Below, one piece after another: positions 53,051 through 62,604 of a stretch of DNA of 64,000 nt. The notes below the pieces were generated by a model. That model saw only the letters and a list, made by a program, of their open reading frames with translations. It had not been told where the DNA came from and did not search any database. The first letter of the stretch is position 1, and every line of letters begins with the position of its first letter. Position numbers and translations under genes: made by a program. The stretch is from Bradyrhizobium sp. 164 (lineage in GTDB: Bacteria; Pseudomonadota; Alphaproteobacteria; Rhizobiales; Xanthobacteraceae): contig NZ_JADPKA010000040.1 of the NCBI RefSeq assembly GCF_023073715.1, positions 1 to 64,000 on the forward strand, in the 5' to 3' direction.

Positions 53051-54385
53051 TCAGTCCGTCGTGATCGCCGTCTCCATGTCGGTCGGATCGATCTGCTTGG
53101 AGAGGTTGGCGTTGAGCTTGTCGCGATCGAGCTCACCCTCCCACCAGGCGACGACCACGCAGGCAACGCCGTTGCCGCACAGATTGGTCAGCGCGCGGCA
53201 CTCGCTCATGAACTTGTCGATGCCGAGCACGATCGCCATGCCCGGGACGAGCCGCGGATCGACCACGGCGAGCGTCGCCGCGAGCGTGATGAAGCCCGCG
53301 CCGGTGATGCCGGAGGCGCCCTTCGAGGTCAGCATGGCCACGACGAGGATCGTGAGCTGCTGACTGAAGGAGAGATCGTAACCGAGCGCCTGCGCAATGA
53401 AGAGCGTTGCCAGCGTCATGTAGATGTTGGTGCCGTCGAGATTGAACGAGTAGCCGGTGGGCACCACGAGGCCGACCACCGACTTGGAGCAGCCGAGCCG
53501 CTCCAGCTTCTCCATCAGCGACGGCAGCGCGCTTTCCGACGACGAGGTGCCGAGCACGATCAGCAGTTCGTCCTTGATGTAGGCTAGGAACTTGAAGATC
53601 GAGAACCCCGCCATACGGGCGATGATGCCGAGCACGACGAACACGAACAGCGCCGCGGTGAGGTAGAACGTGGCGATCAGCCCGACCAGGTTGAGGATGG
53701 CGCCAGTGCCGAACTTGCCGATCGTATAGGCCATCGCGCCGAACGCGCCGATCGGTGCTGCACGCATGACGATAGAGATGACGCCGAACACGGCATGCGC
53801 GGCATCGTCGATGAAGCTGCGCATGGTATGGCCGCGCTCGCCAAGGCTCATCAAAGCAAAGCCGAACAGCACCGAGAACAGCAGCACCTGGAGGATCTCG
53901 CCTTGCGCGAAGGCGCCGACCACGGTGTCGGGAATGATGTGCAGCACGAAGTCGACCGACTTCTGACCGGCGGCCTGCTTAGCGTAATTTGCGACAGCCG
54001 CCTCGTTTGCTGCGCCACTGCCGAAGCCCGCGCCGGGCTTCACCAAGTTGCCGATGACGAGTCCGATCACCAGCGCGAAGGTCGAGACGATTTCGAAATA
54101 GACCAGCGCCTTGACGCCGATGCGCCCGACCTTCTTGGCATCCTGGATGTGGGCGATGCCCGAGACGACGGTACAGAAGATGATCGGAGCGATCACCATC
54201 TTGATCAGCTTGATGAAGCCGTCGCCGAGCGCCTTGATCCACTCGTTGGTGGCGAGCGATGGCCACAACCAGCCGACGATGGCGCCGAGCACGATCGCGA
54301 TCAGCACCTGAACATAGAGAACTTTGTACCACGGCTTGGCCGCAGGCGGCGCGACCGGCGCCTCCGCGATCGTTGTCGTCGTCAT
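53051..54385 (-). CDS. dctA: C4-dicarboxylate transport protein DctA
   Basis: A 444-residue proton/sodium-dicarboxylate symporter (DAACS family) that imports succinate, fumarate and malate. Conserved regions include [24 protein letters not shown] near residue 55, the Ser-rich loop [23 protein letters not shown] near 275, [21 protein letters not shown] near 315 and [21 protein letters not shown] near 355, with about eight membrane helices. DctA is essential for nodule nitrogen fixation in rhizobia. The ATG at 54385 has GGGGGAG upstream. No dctBD regulator genes are adjacent, and no clear sigma-54 promoter was seen. Confidence 0.95.
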   Translation of the reverse strand: MTTTTIAEAPVAPPAAKPWYKVLYVQVLIAIVLGAIVGWLWPSLATNEWIKALGDGFIKLIKMVIAPIIFCTVVSGIAHIQDAKKVGRIGVKALVYFEIVSTFALVIGLVIGNLVKPGAGFGSGAANEAAVANYAKQAAGQKSVDFVLHIIPDTVVGAFAQGEILQVLLFSVLFGFALMSLGERGHTMRSFIDDAAHAVFGVISIVMRAAPIGAFGAMAYTIGKFGTGAILNLVGLIATFYLTAALFVFVVLGIIARMAGFSIFKFLAYIKDELLIVLGTSSSESALPSLMEKLERLGCSKSVVGLVVPTGYSFNLDGTNIYMTLATLFIAQALGYDLSFSQQLTILVVAMLTSKGASGITGAGFITLAATLAVVDPRLVPGMAIVLGIDKFMSECRALTNLCGNGVACVVVAWWEGELDRDKLNANLSKQIDPTDMETAITTD

Positions 54386-54469
54386 CGTTTCACTCCCCCT
54401 CAAACTATCGGACCAGCCAAGATCAACTTGGCCGGCCCTGTCAATTGGAACTGGTCATTGCTGCGCGTA

Positions 54470-55084
54470 TTACCCGCGGCGATCGACGATCCGGCGCGCA
54501 GCCGGCATCAACGCCGCGCCGAGCGCGTTCTTCACCAGCGAAGCCGCAATGAACGGCACAATTCCGACCTGCCAGGCCTTCGCGGCACCGAGGCCGAGGC
54601 CGAGGGCCAACCAGCCAAACCCGGCGGCGAGAATGACGATATGGCCAACGGCCATTGCCGCAAATAGCGGGACCACGCTGCGATCCCAGCCGCGCTCGGC
54701 GAGCCAGCCGGTCACGAAGGCTGCCAGAACAAAACCGAACAGATAGCCCGCGGTCGGCCCGACCAGCGGAGCGATTCCGGCTACCGGGCCGGCAAATACG
54801 GGAAGCCCCAGGGCGCCCTCGGCGAGGTAGGCAATCATGGTTGCGCTGCCAAGGCGCCAGCCATAGGCAGCGCCGATCATCAACACCACCAGCGTTTGCA
54901 GCGTCATGGGGACGTAAGGCAGCGGCAGGCTGACCTTGGCTGATAGCGCCATCAATGCGGTGCCGAGCGCAATCAGCACGAAGGCGCGCAAAGCGCCGAC
55001 GGATTCACCCGGCCGGGTCGGCCACATCAATGCGGCGAGAGGAGAATGCGACGTGGCAGCGGGCGCGGCAGATCGTTCAGACAA
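54470..55084 (-). CDS. bioY: Biotin transporter BioY
   Basis: A 204-residue membrane protein with about six helices, the substrate-binding S component of an ECF biotin importer. Signature segments are KVSLPLPYVPMTLQTLVVLMIGAAYGWRLG near residue 48 and FAGPVAGIAPLVGPTAGYLFGF near 100. Bacterial BioY can work without BioMN or with them. No ATPase gene (bioM) is adjacent. The start codon is TTG at 55084 with GGAG upstream. A second TTG at 55108 is possible but less likely. The biotin link fits the accB-accC genes elsewhere in the window, by inference. Confidence 0.9.
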   Translation of the reverse strand: MSERSAAPAATSHSPLAALMWPTRPGESVGALRAFVLIALGTALMALSAKVSLPLPYVPMTLQTLVVLMIGAAYGWRLGSATMIAYLAEGALGLPVFAGPVAGIAPLVGPTAGYLFGFVLAAFVTGWLAERGWDRSVVPLFAAMAVGHIVILAAGFGWLALGLGLGAAKAWQVGIVPFIAASLVKNALGAALMPAARRIVDRRG

Positions 55085-55117
55085 GATGAACTCCGGAAGG
55101 CTGGTCAAAACTCGCGG

Positions 55118-56305
55118 CTATTTAAGCCAGTGGGCGATCCGGTCAACTGCCTCCTGCATCTCTTCGGGCGAACGTGCGTAGGAAAAGCGAACGAACGAGC
55201 GTCCGTGAATGGGATCGAAATCGAGGCCGGGCGTCGCCGCAACATGGGCCTGCTCCAGCATCTGCTTGGCAAACTCGAAACTGTCGGCGGTGAAGTCGGA
55301 GACGTCGGCATAGAGATAAAAGGCGCCGTCGGCCGGCAGGAATCTCGTCAGTCCAGCCTTCGGCAATCCATCGATCAGGATACGCCGGTTTTCCTGATAG
55401 CCGTGCTTGATCTCCTCCATCTCGGCCGCGCCGTCGAAGGCGGCCTCCGCCGCGATCTGCGACAGCGACGGCACCGAGATCGAGAGGTTCTGCTGGAGCC
55501 GCTCGATCGGCCGCACCAGGATCTCAGGCACGACCATCCAGCCGACGCGCCAGCCCGTCATGCAAAAATACTTCGAGAACGAGTTGATCACGAGCGTGTG
55601 CTCCGACAGCGCCGCCGCCGTCACGGCCGGAAACGCATAATCGAGCCCGTGATAGATCTCATCGGAAATGAAGCGGATACCTGCATCCTGCGCGGCTGCG
55701 ATCAGGCTAGCGAGCGCCTCGCGGTGCATCATGGTCCCGGTCGGATTGGCGGGACTGCCGACCAGCACGCCCTTCAGCGGCGCCTTGCGATGGGCGGCAA
55801 GCAGCGCCTCGCCGGTGAGCGCGTGGCGCGTCTCGTTCGTGGTCTCGATCAGCACCGGCTCGCAGCCGAGCGCGGTAAGGATGTGGCGGTAGGGTGGATA
55901 GCCCGGCACGGTCACCGCGACGCGATCGCCGGGCTCGAACATCGACAGGAAGGCCAGGATAAATCCGCCCGAGGAGCCGGTCGTCACCACGATCCGCTCG
56001 GGGCTGACGTCACAGCCATGGACATCGCGATAATGCCGCGCGATGCGCTCGCGCAGTGAGGGGATGCCGAGTGCGGAGGTGTAGTCGATCCGTCCCGCTT
56101 CGAGCGCGGCATGGGCGGCCGCGATCGCGGTCCTGGGCGCGCCGGCCGCGGGCTGACCGACCTCCATGTGGATGACCTGGCCACCTGCGGCCTCGATTCG
56201 GGCCGCCGCGGCCATGACGTCCATCACCATGAACGGGGGAACATCGCTGCGGCGGGAGGGCTCGAGCCACTGCGCCAACCGGTTCCTCAATCTCGCATCG
56301 TGCAT
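55118..56305 (-). CDS. PLP-dependent aminotransferase, class I/II
   Basis: A 395-residue fold-type I aminotransferase. The PLP lysine is in NSFSKYFCMTGWRVGWMV near residue 240, with upstream NPTG-type segment VGSPANPTGTMMH near 175 and SDEIYHGLDY near 205. The N-terminus (residues 30-60) has VIHMEVGQPAAGAP. It is similar to aspartate-type or valine-pyruvate-type aminotransferases. The donor and acceptor are not certain. It precedes bioY by 33 bp on the same strand. Biotin synthesis genes bioA/bioF are of another family, so the pairing may be positional only. Confidence 0.9.
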   Translation of the reverse strand: MHDARLRNRLAQWLEPSRRSDVPPFMVMDVMAAAARIEAAGGQVIHMEVGQPAAGAPRTAIAAAHAALEAGRIDYTSALGIPSLRERIARHYRDVHGCDVSPERIVVTTGSSGGFILAFLSMFEPGDRVAVTVPGYPPYRHILTALGCEPVLIETTNETRHALTGEALLAAHRKAPLKGVLVGSPANPTGTMMHREALASLIAAAQDAGIRFISDEIYHGLDYAFPAVTAAALSEHTLVINSFSKYFCMTGWRVGWMVVPEILVRPIERLQQNLSISVPSLSQIAAEAAFDGAAEMEEIKHGYQENRRILIDGLPKAGLTRFLPADGAFYLYADVSDFTADSFEFAKQMLEQAHVAATPGLDFDPIHGRSFVRFSYARSPEEMQEAVDRIAHWLK

Positions 56306-56498
56306 CGATTTCCGCTATTTCGCTGGCAGACCGGCCCGTCCGGTCAGGAAAACGGAGCGCTTGCGCCCCAGACTAGCCGCATTGTACGGCTCATAAGGGG
56401 TACGGTTCACAAGGGCATATCGCGTATCCGGTCCGCCGCCAATCGCCAAAAACCAATCACGAAACTGCTTGACCAAGACCGTTGACCCAGACCGATTG

Positions 56499-57899
56499 AT
56501 GTTGCTCCAGATCGCATCGGGCAAGAAGGCTTCCGCCCTCACTGCCCTCACCACGGCCGCGGCGATCGCGCTGACGCCGTTCTCGGCTGCGCGTGCGCAG
56601 GTCAAGGGGCCGCCGGTCCTACGCGACACCGAAACCGAGCAGCTCCTGCGCGAATATACCCGCCCGATCCTGCGCGTCGCCGGTTTAGAGAAGCACAACA
56701 TCCAGATGGTGATCATCAACGACGGCTCGTTCAACGCGTTCGTCGCGGACGGCCGCCGCATCTTCGTCAATTGGGGCGCGATCCTCCAGTCGGAGACACC
56801 GAACCAGATCATCGGCGTGCTCGCGCACGAGACCGGGCATCTGGCGGGCGGCCATCTGTCCAAGCTGCGCGAGCAGCTCGCCACGGCCCAGACCCAGATG
56901 ATCATCGCGATGCTGCTCGGCGCCGGCGCGATCGCAGCCGGCAGCACCCGCAGCTCGAGCGCCGGCAACAACGGCCTTGCCAATGCCGGCGCGGCCGCGA
57001 TCGCCGGCCCGCAGGAGATGATCCGCCGCACGCTGCTGTCCTATCAGCGCCAGCAGGAGGAGAACGCCGACCGTGCCGGCGTGAAATTCCTCACCGCGAC
57101 GGGGCAGTCGCCGAAGGGCATGTACGAGACCTTCAAGCGCTTCACCAGCGAGAGCCTGTTCGCCGCGCGCGGCGCCGATCCCTATCTGCAGTCGCATCCG
57201 ATGCCGGCCGAGCGCGTCGCCTCGCTCCAGGAGTTCGCAAGCTCAAGCCCCTATTGGGACAAGAAGGACGATCCCGCGCTCCAGCTCCGCCATGACATGG
57301 TGCGCGCCAAGATCTCGGCGTTCATGGAGCGGCCAGAGACGGTGTACCGCCGCTATCCCCAGACCAACGACAGCATGCCGGCGCGCTATGCCCGTGCCAT
57401 CAGCACCTATCTGCATGGGGACTTGCGCAGCGCGCTCACCCAGATCGACGCGCTGATCCAGGTCCAGCCGAACAATCCGTATTTCTACGAGGTGCGCGGG
57501 CAGGCCTTGCTGGAGAGCGGCAAGCCCGCCGAGGCGATAGCTCCCCTGCGCAAGGCGGTGCAGCTTTCGAACAATGCACCCCTCATCGAGATGTTACTTG
57601 GGCAGGCTCTGGTTGGAACCGATAATAAGGCCTACACCGACGACGCCGTTCGGATTCTCCGCGCCGCGGTGGCACGAGAGCCCGAGGCCGCGCTCGGCTA
57701 TACCCAGCTCGCGATGGCCTATGGGCGAAAGGGAGATTATGCCGAGGCGGATCTCGCGTCGGCGCAGGCCGCCTACTTGCGCGGTGACAACAAGACCGCC
57801 CGCGAGCTCGCCACGCGCGCGAAAACCCGTTTCGCTGTCGGCACACCCGGCTGGGTCAAGGCCGACGACATCTTGGCGGCCAAGCCGCCCCGCAACTGA
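56499..57899 (+). CDS. M48 family metalloprotease with TPR domain (BepA/YfgC-like)
   Basis: A protein of about 466 residues with a signal peptide (MLLQIASGKKASALTALTTAAAIALTPFSAARA) and a zinc metalloprotease domain. The HExxH motif is VLAHETGHLAGGH near residue 107 of this start, and the third ligand Glu is in QQEENADRAGVKFL near 196. The C-terminal part is TPR-like (about 295-450). BepA/LoiP-type enzymes degrade misfolded outer-membrane proteins. The start is uncertain: ATG at 56499 is preferred, and a TTG at 56469 adds ten residues. It lies 99 bp upstream of the DsbA-like gene. Confidence 0.9.
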   Translation: MLLQIASGKKASALTALTTAAAIALTPFSAARAQVKGPPVLRDTETEQLLREYTRPILRVAGLEKHNIQMVIINDGSFNAFVADGRRIFVNWGAILQSETPNQIIGVLAHETGHLAGGHLSKLREQLATAQTQMIIAMLLGAGAIAAGSTRSSSAGNNGLANAGAAAIAGPQEMIRRTLLSYQRQQEENADRAGVKFLTATGQSPKGMYETFKRFTSESLFAARGADPYLQSHPMPAERVASLQEFASSSPYWDKKDDPALQLRHDMVRAKISAFMERPETVYRRYPQTNDSMPARYARAISTYLHGDLRSALTQIDALIQVQPNNPYFYEVRGQALLESGKPAEAIAPLRKAVQLSNNAPLIEMLLGQALVGTDNKAYTDDAVRILRAAVAREPEAALGYTQLAMAYGRKGDYAEADLASAQAAYLRGDNKTARELATRAKTRFAVGTPGWVKADDILAAKPPRN

Positions 57900-57998
57900 C
57901 GCAACGCAATCGACGCCCGACACCACGACGTCACGACATCGAGCTTTAGTCCGCCGCGACGTTTTACCGAAACCTGCCTTGGATAAGAGGATTTGCCC

Positions 57999-58766
57999 AT
58001 GCCTTCGCTGCGCCTGCTAGCTCCCGCGCTGTTTGCGCTCGCCTTGTTCGGCGCAGCCGCGCCCGCGTCGGCCGACAGCTTCTCCGATGCCCAGCGCACC
58101 GACATCGAGGCGATCATCAAGAATTATCTCGTCAGCCATCCCGAGGTGCTCGAGGAGGCCATGGCCGAGCTCGGCAAGCGCCAGGCCGCGGCCGAAACCC
58201 AGAAGCGCGAGGCCAGCATCGCGCAGAATGCCGACGCGATCTTCAACTCGCCGCGCCAAGTCGTGCTCGGCAACAAGGACGGCGACGTCGCCTTCGTCGA
58301 ATTCTTCGACTACAATTGCGGCTATTGCAAACGCGCCATGGGCGACATGCTTGACCTCATGAAGAGCGATCCGAAGCTGAAGGTCGTGCTGAAGGAATTT
58401 CCCGTGCTGAGCCAAGGCTCGGTCGAGGCGGCCCAGGTCGCCGTCGCCGTGCGCATGCAAGATCCCTCCGGCAAGAAATATCTCGACTTCCACCAGAGAC
58501 TGCTCAGCGGTCGCGGCGCGGCGGACAAGGCCCGCGCGATTCAGGCCGCCAAGGAGGCTGGTCTCGACACCGCCAGAATCGAGAAGGACATCGCCAGCCC
58601 CGAAGTGCGCGCCACCATCGAGGAGAATTTCAAGCTCGCCGAAGCGATGGGCATGAACGGCACGCCGAGCTACGTGATCGGCAAGCAGATCGTGATCGGC
58701 GCCGTCGGGGTCGAAAGCCTCAGGGAAAAGATCGGCATTGCCCGCTGCGGCAAGGCGACTTGTTGA
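57999..58766 (+). CDS. Periplasmic DsbA family thiol-disulfide protein
   Basis: A 255-residue exported protein with a signal peptide (MPSLRLLAPALFALALFGAAAPASA), a helical segment (about 30-80, IEAIIKNYLVSHPEVLEEAMAELGKRQAAAET) and a thioredoxin-fold domain with the CxxC motif in FFDYNCGYCKRAM near residue 105. It also has a cis-Pro segment, GTPSYVIG near 222. This resembles the N-terminally extended DsbA group related to ScsC/BdbD. The ATG at 57999 is preferred over TTG at 57993. AGAGGA lies eight bases upstream. A terminator follows the stop by 44 bp. Confidence 0.9.
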   Translation: MPSLRLLAPALFALALFGAAAPASADSFSDAQRTDIEAIIKNYLVSHPEVLEEAMAELGKRQAAAETQKREASIAQNADAIFNSPRQVVLGNKDGDVAFVEFFDYNCGYCKRAMGDMLDLMKSDPKLKVVLKEFPVLSQGSVEAAQVAVAVRMQDPSGKKYLDFHQRLLSGRGAADKARAIQAAKEAGLDTARIEKDIASPEVRATIEENFKLAEAMGMNGTPSYVIGKQIVIGAVGVESLREKIGIARCGKATC

Positions 58767-58810
58767 AGAGGCGACTTGCCAATCGCGCCCTTCACAACTC
58801 GCACACGGAA

Positions 58811-58836
58811 TAAGGCCGGCTGAAAAGCCGGCCTTT
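58811..58836 (+). terminator. Rho-independent terminator after the DsbA-like gene
   Basis: AAGGCCGGCT (58811-58820) pairs with AGCCGGCCTT (58825-58834) around a GAAA loop, followed by TTCC. It is 45 bp after the stop codon. Confidence 0.92.
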
Positions 58837-58989
58837 TCCGTGCGCCGAACAGTGGCGCCTTCGTGCAAGGTCATTCATCTGGTATTCAAGAAACAAATGC
58901 TGCGGAACAGGCGAAGTTCCGGAACAACTCAAATCTCCTTTCGTTGTCGGCGCGGGCAATGACGCAAAGAACACGTGAGGAGAATTTCG

Positions 58990-59907
58990 ATGTTGAACCG
59001 CTTTATGATCTCGGTTGCCGCAGTCGCACTCGTCGCGGGCACCGGTCTGGCGAACGCACAAAACACCACGGGCCGCGATAGCGGCGCTGGTGGCTCGCAG
59101 CAGATGCAGCACTCGCAGCCCTCGGGCGGCGCCGCTGAGCGCGGCTCCATGGGCAAGGAGTCCTCTGGCGCCGAGAAGGGAACTGTCGGCCAGGCCGGCG
59201 GCTCCAGCATGAAGTCCGATCGAAGCTCTGAGGACAAGTCTTCCGGCGCGATGAAGGACGAGCACTCCGGCGGCGCAATGAACAAGAACGCGGCCGAGGA
59301 TAAGTCTGGCGCGACCAAGGGCCAGCGCACCGACGAACGCGCGCAGGGCCAGATGGACAAGTCCCAGCAGGACAAGTCCAAGAGCATGAGCCAGGACACG
59401 AGCAAGGACTCGACGAAATCCGGCAGCAAGGACCAGAAGGACATGAAGGCTGAGGGCAGCAAGAGCGGCACCTCGACCAACAATGCCGAGAACCGTCCGG
59501 GCACCGGCACGAGCACCAATCAGAATGCTCAGGGTCAGACCGGCACCAGCAGCACCCAGAACGCGCAGGGTCAGGCCGGCACCAGCTCGACCCAGAACGC
59601 GCAGGGCCAGAGCTCGACCTCGACCACGGTCGGCCAGGCAGGCGCCGCTGCGAAACTCTCGACCGAGCAGCGGACTCAGATCACGTCCGTGATCCGCGAG
59701 GAGCGTGTCGCCCCCGTGACGAATGTGAACTTCCAGGTGTCGGTCGGCACCCGCATTCCGCGCGAGGGCATTACGCTGCACGCCCTGCCGTCGCGGGTCG
59801 TGACGATCTATCCGGAGTGGCGGACCTATAAGTACGTCCTGGTTCGCGATGAGATCGTGATCATCAATCCGGACACCTACGAGATCGTGGCTGTCCTGAA
59901 CGTCTAA
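58990..59907 (+). CDS. Secreted low-complexity protein with C-terminal DUF1236 domain
   Basis: A 305-residue protein with a signal peptide ([23 protein letters not shown]), a long Ser/Lys/Gly/Gln/Asp-rich disordered region (25-215), three 12-residue tandem repeats ([16 protein letters not shown]) encoded by 36-bp units at 59521-59628, and a folded C-terminal DUF1236 domain ([20 protein letters not shown], then [24 protein letters not shown]). DUF1236 proteins are exported and of unknown function, common in Rhizobiales. The ATG at 58990 follows GAGGAG. The region is followed by a strong terminator. Confidence 0.88.
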   Translation: MLNRFMISVAAVALVAGTGLANAQNTTGRDSGAGGSQQMQHSQPSGGAAERGSMGKESSGAEKGTVGQAGGSSMKSDRSSEDKSSGAMKDEHSGGAMNKNAAEDKSGATKGQRTDERAQGQMDKSQQDKSKSMSQDTSKDSTKSGSKDQKDMKAEGSKSGTSTNNAENRPGTGTSTNQNAQGQTGTSSTQNAQGQAGTSSTQNAQGQSSTSTTVGQAGAAAKLSTEQRTQITSVIREERVAPVTNVNFQVSVGTRIPREGITLHALPSRVVTIYPEWRTYKYVLVRDEIVIINPDTYEIVAVLNV

Positions 59908-59928
59908 GACCGGATCACGGCAACCTCA

Positions 59929-59955
59929 GGGGCGGGCAGCGATGCCCGCCCCTTT
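59929..59955 (+). terminator. Rho-independent terminator after the DUF1236 gene
   Basis: GGGGCGGGC (59929-59937) pairs with GCCCGCCCC (59944-59952) around a six-base loop, followed by TTT. Confidence 0.88.
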
Positions 59956-60133
59956 GCGTTCGGCCGGCAGCCATGCTTTGGACTGGTTAACAAGCAATTT
60001 CCGCAGCTTCCGCACAGGTTTTTGCCCACTGGATGAGGTCCTTGAAGCCAGCGGGGAGGCCCTTCAACTCTTCCCCTCGCCCGCTTTGTTACCTATAACC
60101 CCGCCACGCCGAAGCACCTCTCCCGGGATTGGA

Positions 60134-60601
60134 ATGGCTGAACCTGCAACCGACACGATCCTCGTCCTCAACGGGCCGAACCTCAACATGCTGGGGACGC
60201 GCGAGCCCGAAAAGTATGGCCATGCGACGCTGGCTGACGTCGAGGCACTGTGCCGAGAGACGGCGGCGAGCTTCGGCCTCAAGGCCGACTGCCGGCAGTC
60301 CAACCGCGAAGGCGAGTTGATCGATTTCATCCACGAGGCGCATGCGCGCAAGATGAAGGGCATCATCATCAATGCCGGCGGCTACTCCCACACCTCGATC
60401 GCGCTCCATGACGCACTGCTCGCGGTGCAGATTCCCACGGTCGAAGTGCACGTGACCAACATCCACGCCCGCGAGAGCTTCCGTCATCACTCCTACACCG
60501 CGCGCGCGGCCTTCGCCTCGCTCTGCGGCTTCGGCATCGAGGGCTACCGCCTCGCCATCCAGGGTCTTGCCGCCAAGCTCGGCATCAAACCCAAAGCCTG
60601 A
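60134..60601 (+). CDS. aroQ: 3-Dehydroquinate dehydratase, type II
   Basis: A 155-residue enzyme of the shikimate pathway that dehydrates 3-dehydroquinate to 3-dehydroshikimate. The type II hallmark [13 protein letters not shown] (near residues 13-25, with catalytic Arg and a Tyr nearby in KYG) and [17 protein letters not shown] near 77 (substrate binding) are clear, with [19 protein letters not shown] near 103 (catalytic His). The ATG at 60134 is preferred over a longer upstream frame that has no family similarity. It is the first gene of the aroQ-accB-accC set, with 36 bp to accB. Confidence 0.95.
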   Translation: MAEPATDTILVLNGPNLNMLGTREPEKYGHATLADVEALCRETAASFGLKADCRQSNREGELIDFIHEAHARKMKGIIINAGGYSHTSIALHDALLAVQIPTVEVHVTNIHARESFRHHSYTARAAFASLCGFGIEGYRLAIQGLAAKLGIKPKA

Positions 60602-60637
60602 CGCCCCCTTTCCAACAGAACATTCGGATCAAACAAC

Positions 60638-61126
60638 ATGGCGCGCCAGCCAGACGACAAAGCAGCCGCAAAGTTTTCCAGCGAGGACTCCGCGCTCATT
60701 CGCGAGCTTGCCCTGCTGCTCGATGAGACCAGCCTGACCGAAATCGAGATCGAACGTGCGGGCCTGCGCCTGCGCGTCGCCCGCAATGTCAGCGTTGCTG
60801 CAACCATGCCGATGCCAGTGGCGGCCACTCCCGCCACGCTGCAGCCGGCCGCCGCCGCGCCCGCAACGGCCGCGACCGACCTGTCGAAACATCCCGGCGC
60901 CGTGACCTCGCCGATGGTCGGTACCGCCTATTGGGCGCCGGAGCCCGGCGCCAAGCCGTTCATCGAAGTCGGCACCAAGGTCTCGGTCGGCCAGACGCTG
61001 CTGATCATCGAAGCCATGAAGACGATGAACCAGATCCCGTCACCGCGCGCCGGCACGGTGACACAGATCCTGGTCGAGGACGGCCAGCCGGTCGAATACG
61101 GCGAGCCGCTCGTCATCATCGAATAA
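60638..61126 (+). CDS. accB: Biotin carboxyl carrier protein of acetyl-CoA carboxylase
   Basis: A 162-residue carrier protein. The N-terminal 40 residues are the usual helical region ([31 protein letters not shown]), followed by an Ala/Pro-rich linker (about 50-82). The biotinyl domain covers about 85-162, with biotinylation Lys in [15 protein letters not shown] near residue 128. It forms the acetyl-CoA carboxylase with AccC (61176-62534) and AccA/AccD (not in the window). The gene lies 36 bp after aroQ and 49 bp before accC. Confidence 0.96.
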   Translation: MARQPDDKAAAKFSSEDSALIRELALLLDETSLTEIEIERAGLRLRVARNVSVAATMPMPVAATPATLQPAAAAPATAATDLSKHPGAVTSPMVGTAYWAPEPGAKPFIEVGTKVSVGQTLLIIEAMKTMNQIPSPRAGTVTQILVEDGQPVEYGEPLVIIE

Positions 61127-61175
61127 CGTTGAGGGCGGTTGCCGCCCTGTCGCTTTCCGTCCCCATAAGGACATC

Positions 61176-62534
61176 ATGTTCGACAAGATCCTCATAGCCA
61201 ATCGCGGCGAGATCGCTCTTCGCATCCTCAGGGCTTGCAAGGAGCTCGGGATTGCGACCGTGGCGGTGCACTCCACCGCCGACGCCGACGCCATGCATGT
61301 GCGCCTGTCGGATGAGAGCGTTTGCATCGGGCCGCCACCCTCGAAGGACAGCTATCTCAACGTGCCCGCACTGCTCGCGGCCTGCGAGATCACCGGCGCG
61401 GATGCGGTGCATCCCGGCTACGGTTTCCTGTCCGAGAACGCGCGCTTTGCGGAAATCCTCGCAGAGCACAACCTGCATTTCATCGGCCCAAAGGCCGAGC
61501 ACATCCGCTTGATGGGCGACAAGATCGAGGCCAAGAAGACCGCCAAGCGCCTCGGCATCCCCGTGGTGCCCGGCTCCGACGGCGCCGTCGGTCCCGATGA
61601 CGATGCGCTTTCGATCGCGAAGAAGATCGGCTTCCCCGTGCTGGTGAAGGCTGCGGCCGGTGGTGGCGGCCGTGGCATGAAGGTCGCCCACAGCGAGACC
61701 GACCTCCAGGTGGCGCTGTCGACAGCGGCCAACGAAGCCAAGTCCGCCTTTGGTGACGCCTCCGTCTACCTCGAAAAATACCTCCAGAAGCCGCGTCACA
61801 TCGAGATCCAGATCCTCGGCGACGGCCGCGGCGGCGCCATTCATCTCGGCGAACGCGACTGCTCGCTGCAACGCCGCCACCAGAAGGTCTGGGAAGAGGG
61901 CCCCTCGCCGGTACTTGCCGCGGCTGCGCGCGCCAAGATCGGTGAGACCTGCGCGAAAGCGATGCGCGAGATGAAATATCTCGGCGTCGGGACCATCGAA
62001 TTCCTGTTCGAGGACGGCGAGTTCTACTTCATCGAGATGAACACCCGCATCCAGGTCGAGCATCCCGTCACCGAGAGCATCACCGATATCGACCTCGTGC
62101 TGGAGCAGATTCGCATCGCCGCGGGCGGGGATCTGCCGGCGCGGCAGGACGAGGTCCAGGTCATCGGCCACGCGATCGAGTGCCGCATCAACGCCGAAAA
62201 TCCGCAAACCTTCCGCCCCTCGCCCGGCCGGATCCTGCAATATCACCCGCCCGGCGGCCTCGGCGTCCGCATCGATTCCGCCGTCTACCAGGGTTACACG
62301 ATCCCGCCCTATTACGATTCCCTGGTCGGCAAGTTGATCGTGCACGGCAAGACCCGCGCCGAATGCCTGATGCGACTGCGCCGGGCGCTGGACGAGATGG
62401 TTGTCGAGGGCATCGAGACCACGCTGCCGTTGTTCCGCGCGCTGGTGCGCGAGGACGACATCATCAACGGCGACTATCACATCCACTGGCTGGAACAGTA
62501 CCTGGCCGGCAAGGCGGAACCTACCCCCAGATAA
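61176..62534 (+). CDS. accC: Biotin carboxylase subunit of acetyl-CoA carboxylase
   Basis: A 452-residue ATP-grasp enzyme that carboxylates biotin on AccB at the start of fatty-acid synthesis. Key segments: [23 protein letters not shown] (residues 4-26), the glycine-rich ATP loop [12 protein letters not shown] near 161-172, [22 protein letters not shown] near 225 and the metal/bicarbonate site [26 protein letters not shown] near 285-310. Length is typical. Following accB by 49 bp, it is clearly cotranscribed. The window then has a histidine kinase gene 70 bp downstream. Confidence 0.97.
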   Translation: MFDKILIANRGEIALRILRACKELGIATVAVHSTADADAMHVRLSDESVCIGPPPSKDSYLNVPALLAACEITGADAVHPGYGFLSENARFAEILAEHNLHFIGPKAEHIRLMGDKIEAKKTAKRLGIPVVPGSDGAVGPDDDALSIAKKIGFPVLVKAAAGGGGRGMKVAHSETDLQVALSTAANEAKSAFGDASVYLEKYLQKPRHIEIQILGDGRGGAIHLGERDCSLQRRHQKVWEEGPSPVLAAAARAKIGETCAKAMREMKYLGVGTIEFLFEDGEFYFIEMNTRIQVEHPVTESITDIDLVLEQIRIAAGGDLPARQDEVQVIGHAIECRINAENPQTFRPSPGRILQYHPPGGLGVRIDSAVYQGYTIPPYYDSLVGKLIVHGKTRAECLMRLRRALDEMVVEGIETTLPLFRALVREDDIINGDYHIHWLEQYLAGKAEPTPR

Positions 62535-62604
62535 TCTTCCTGCTTCTGGAACCGTTTGGCCCTGATTGCGTTCTGGACCGCGGGGACAGTTCCAAGGGGG
62601 CGTT

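Noticed and set aside
54386..54469. A sigma-54 promoter in front of dctA
   Set aside because: Rhizobial dctA is usually sigma-54-dependent, but no GG-N10-GC element of sufficient quality was found in the 84-bp gap.
61116..62486. A 456-codon minus-strand frame opposite accC
   Set aside because: Shadow of biotin carboxylase.
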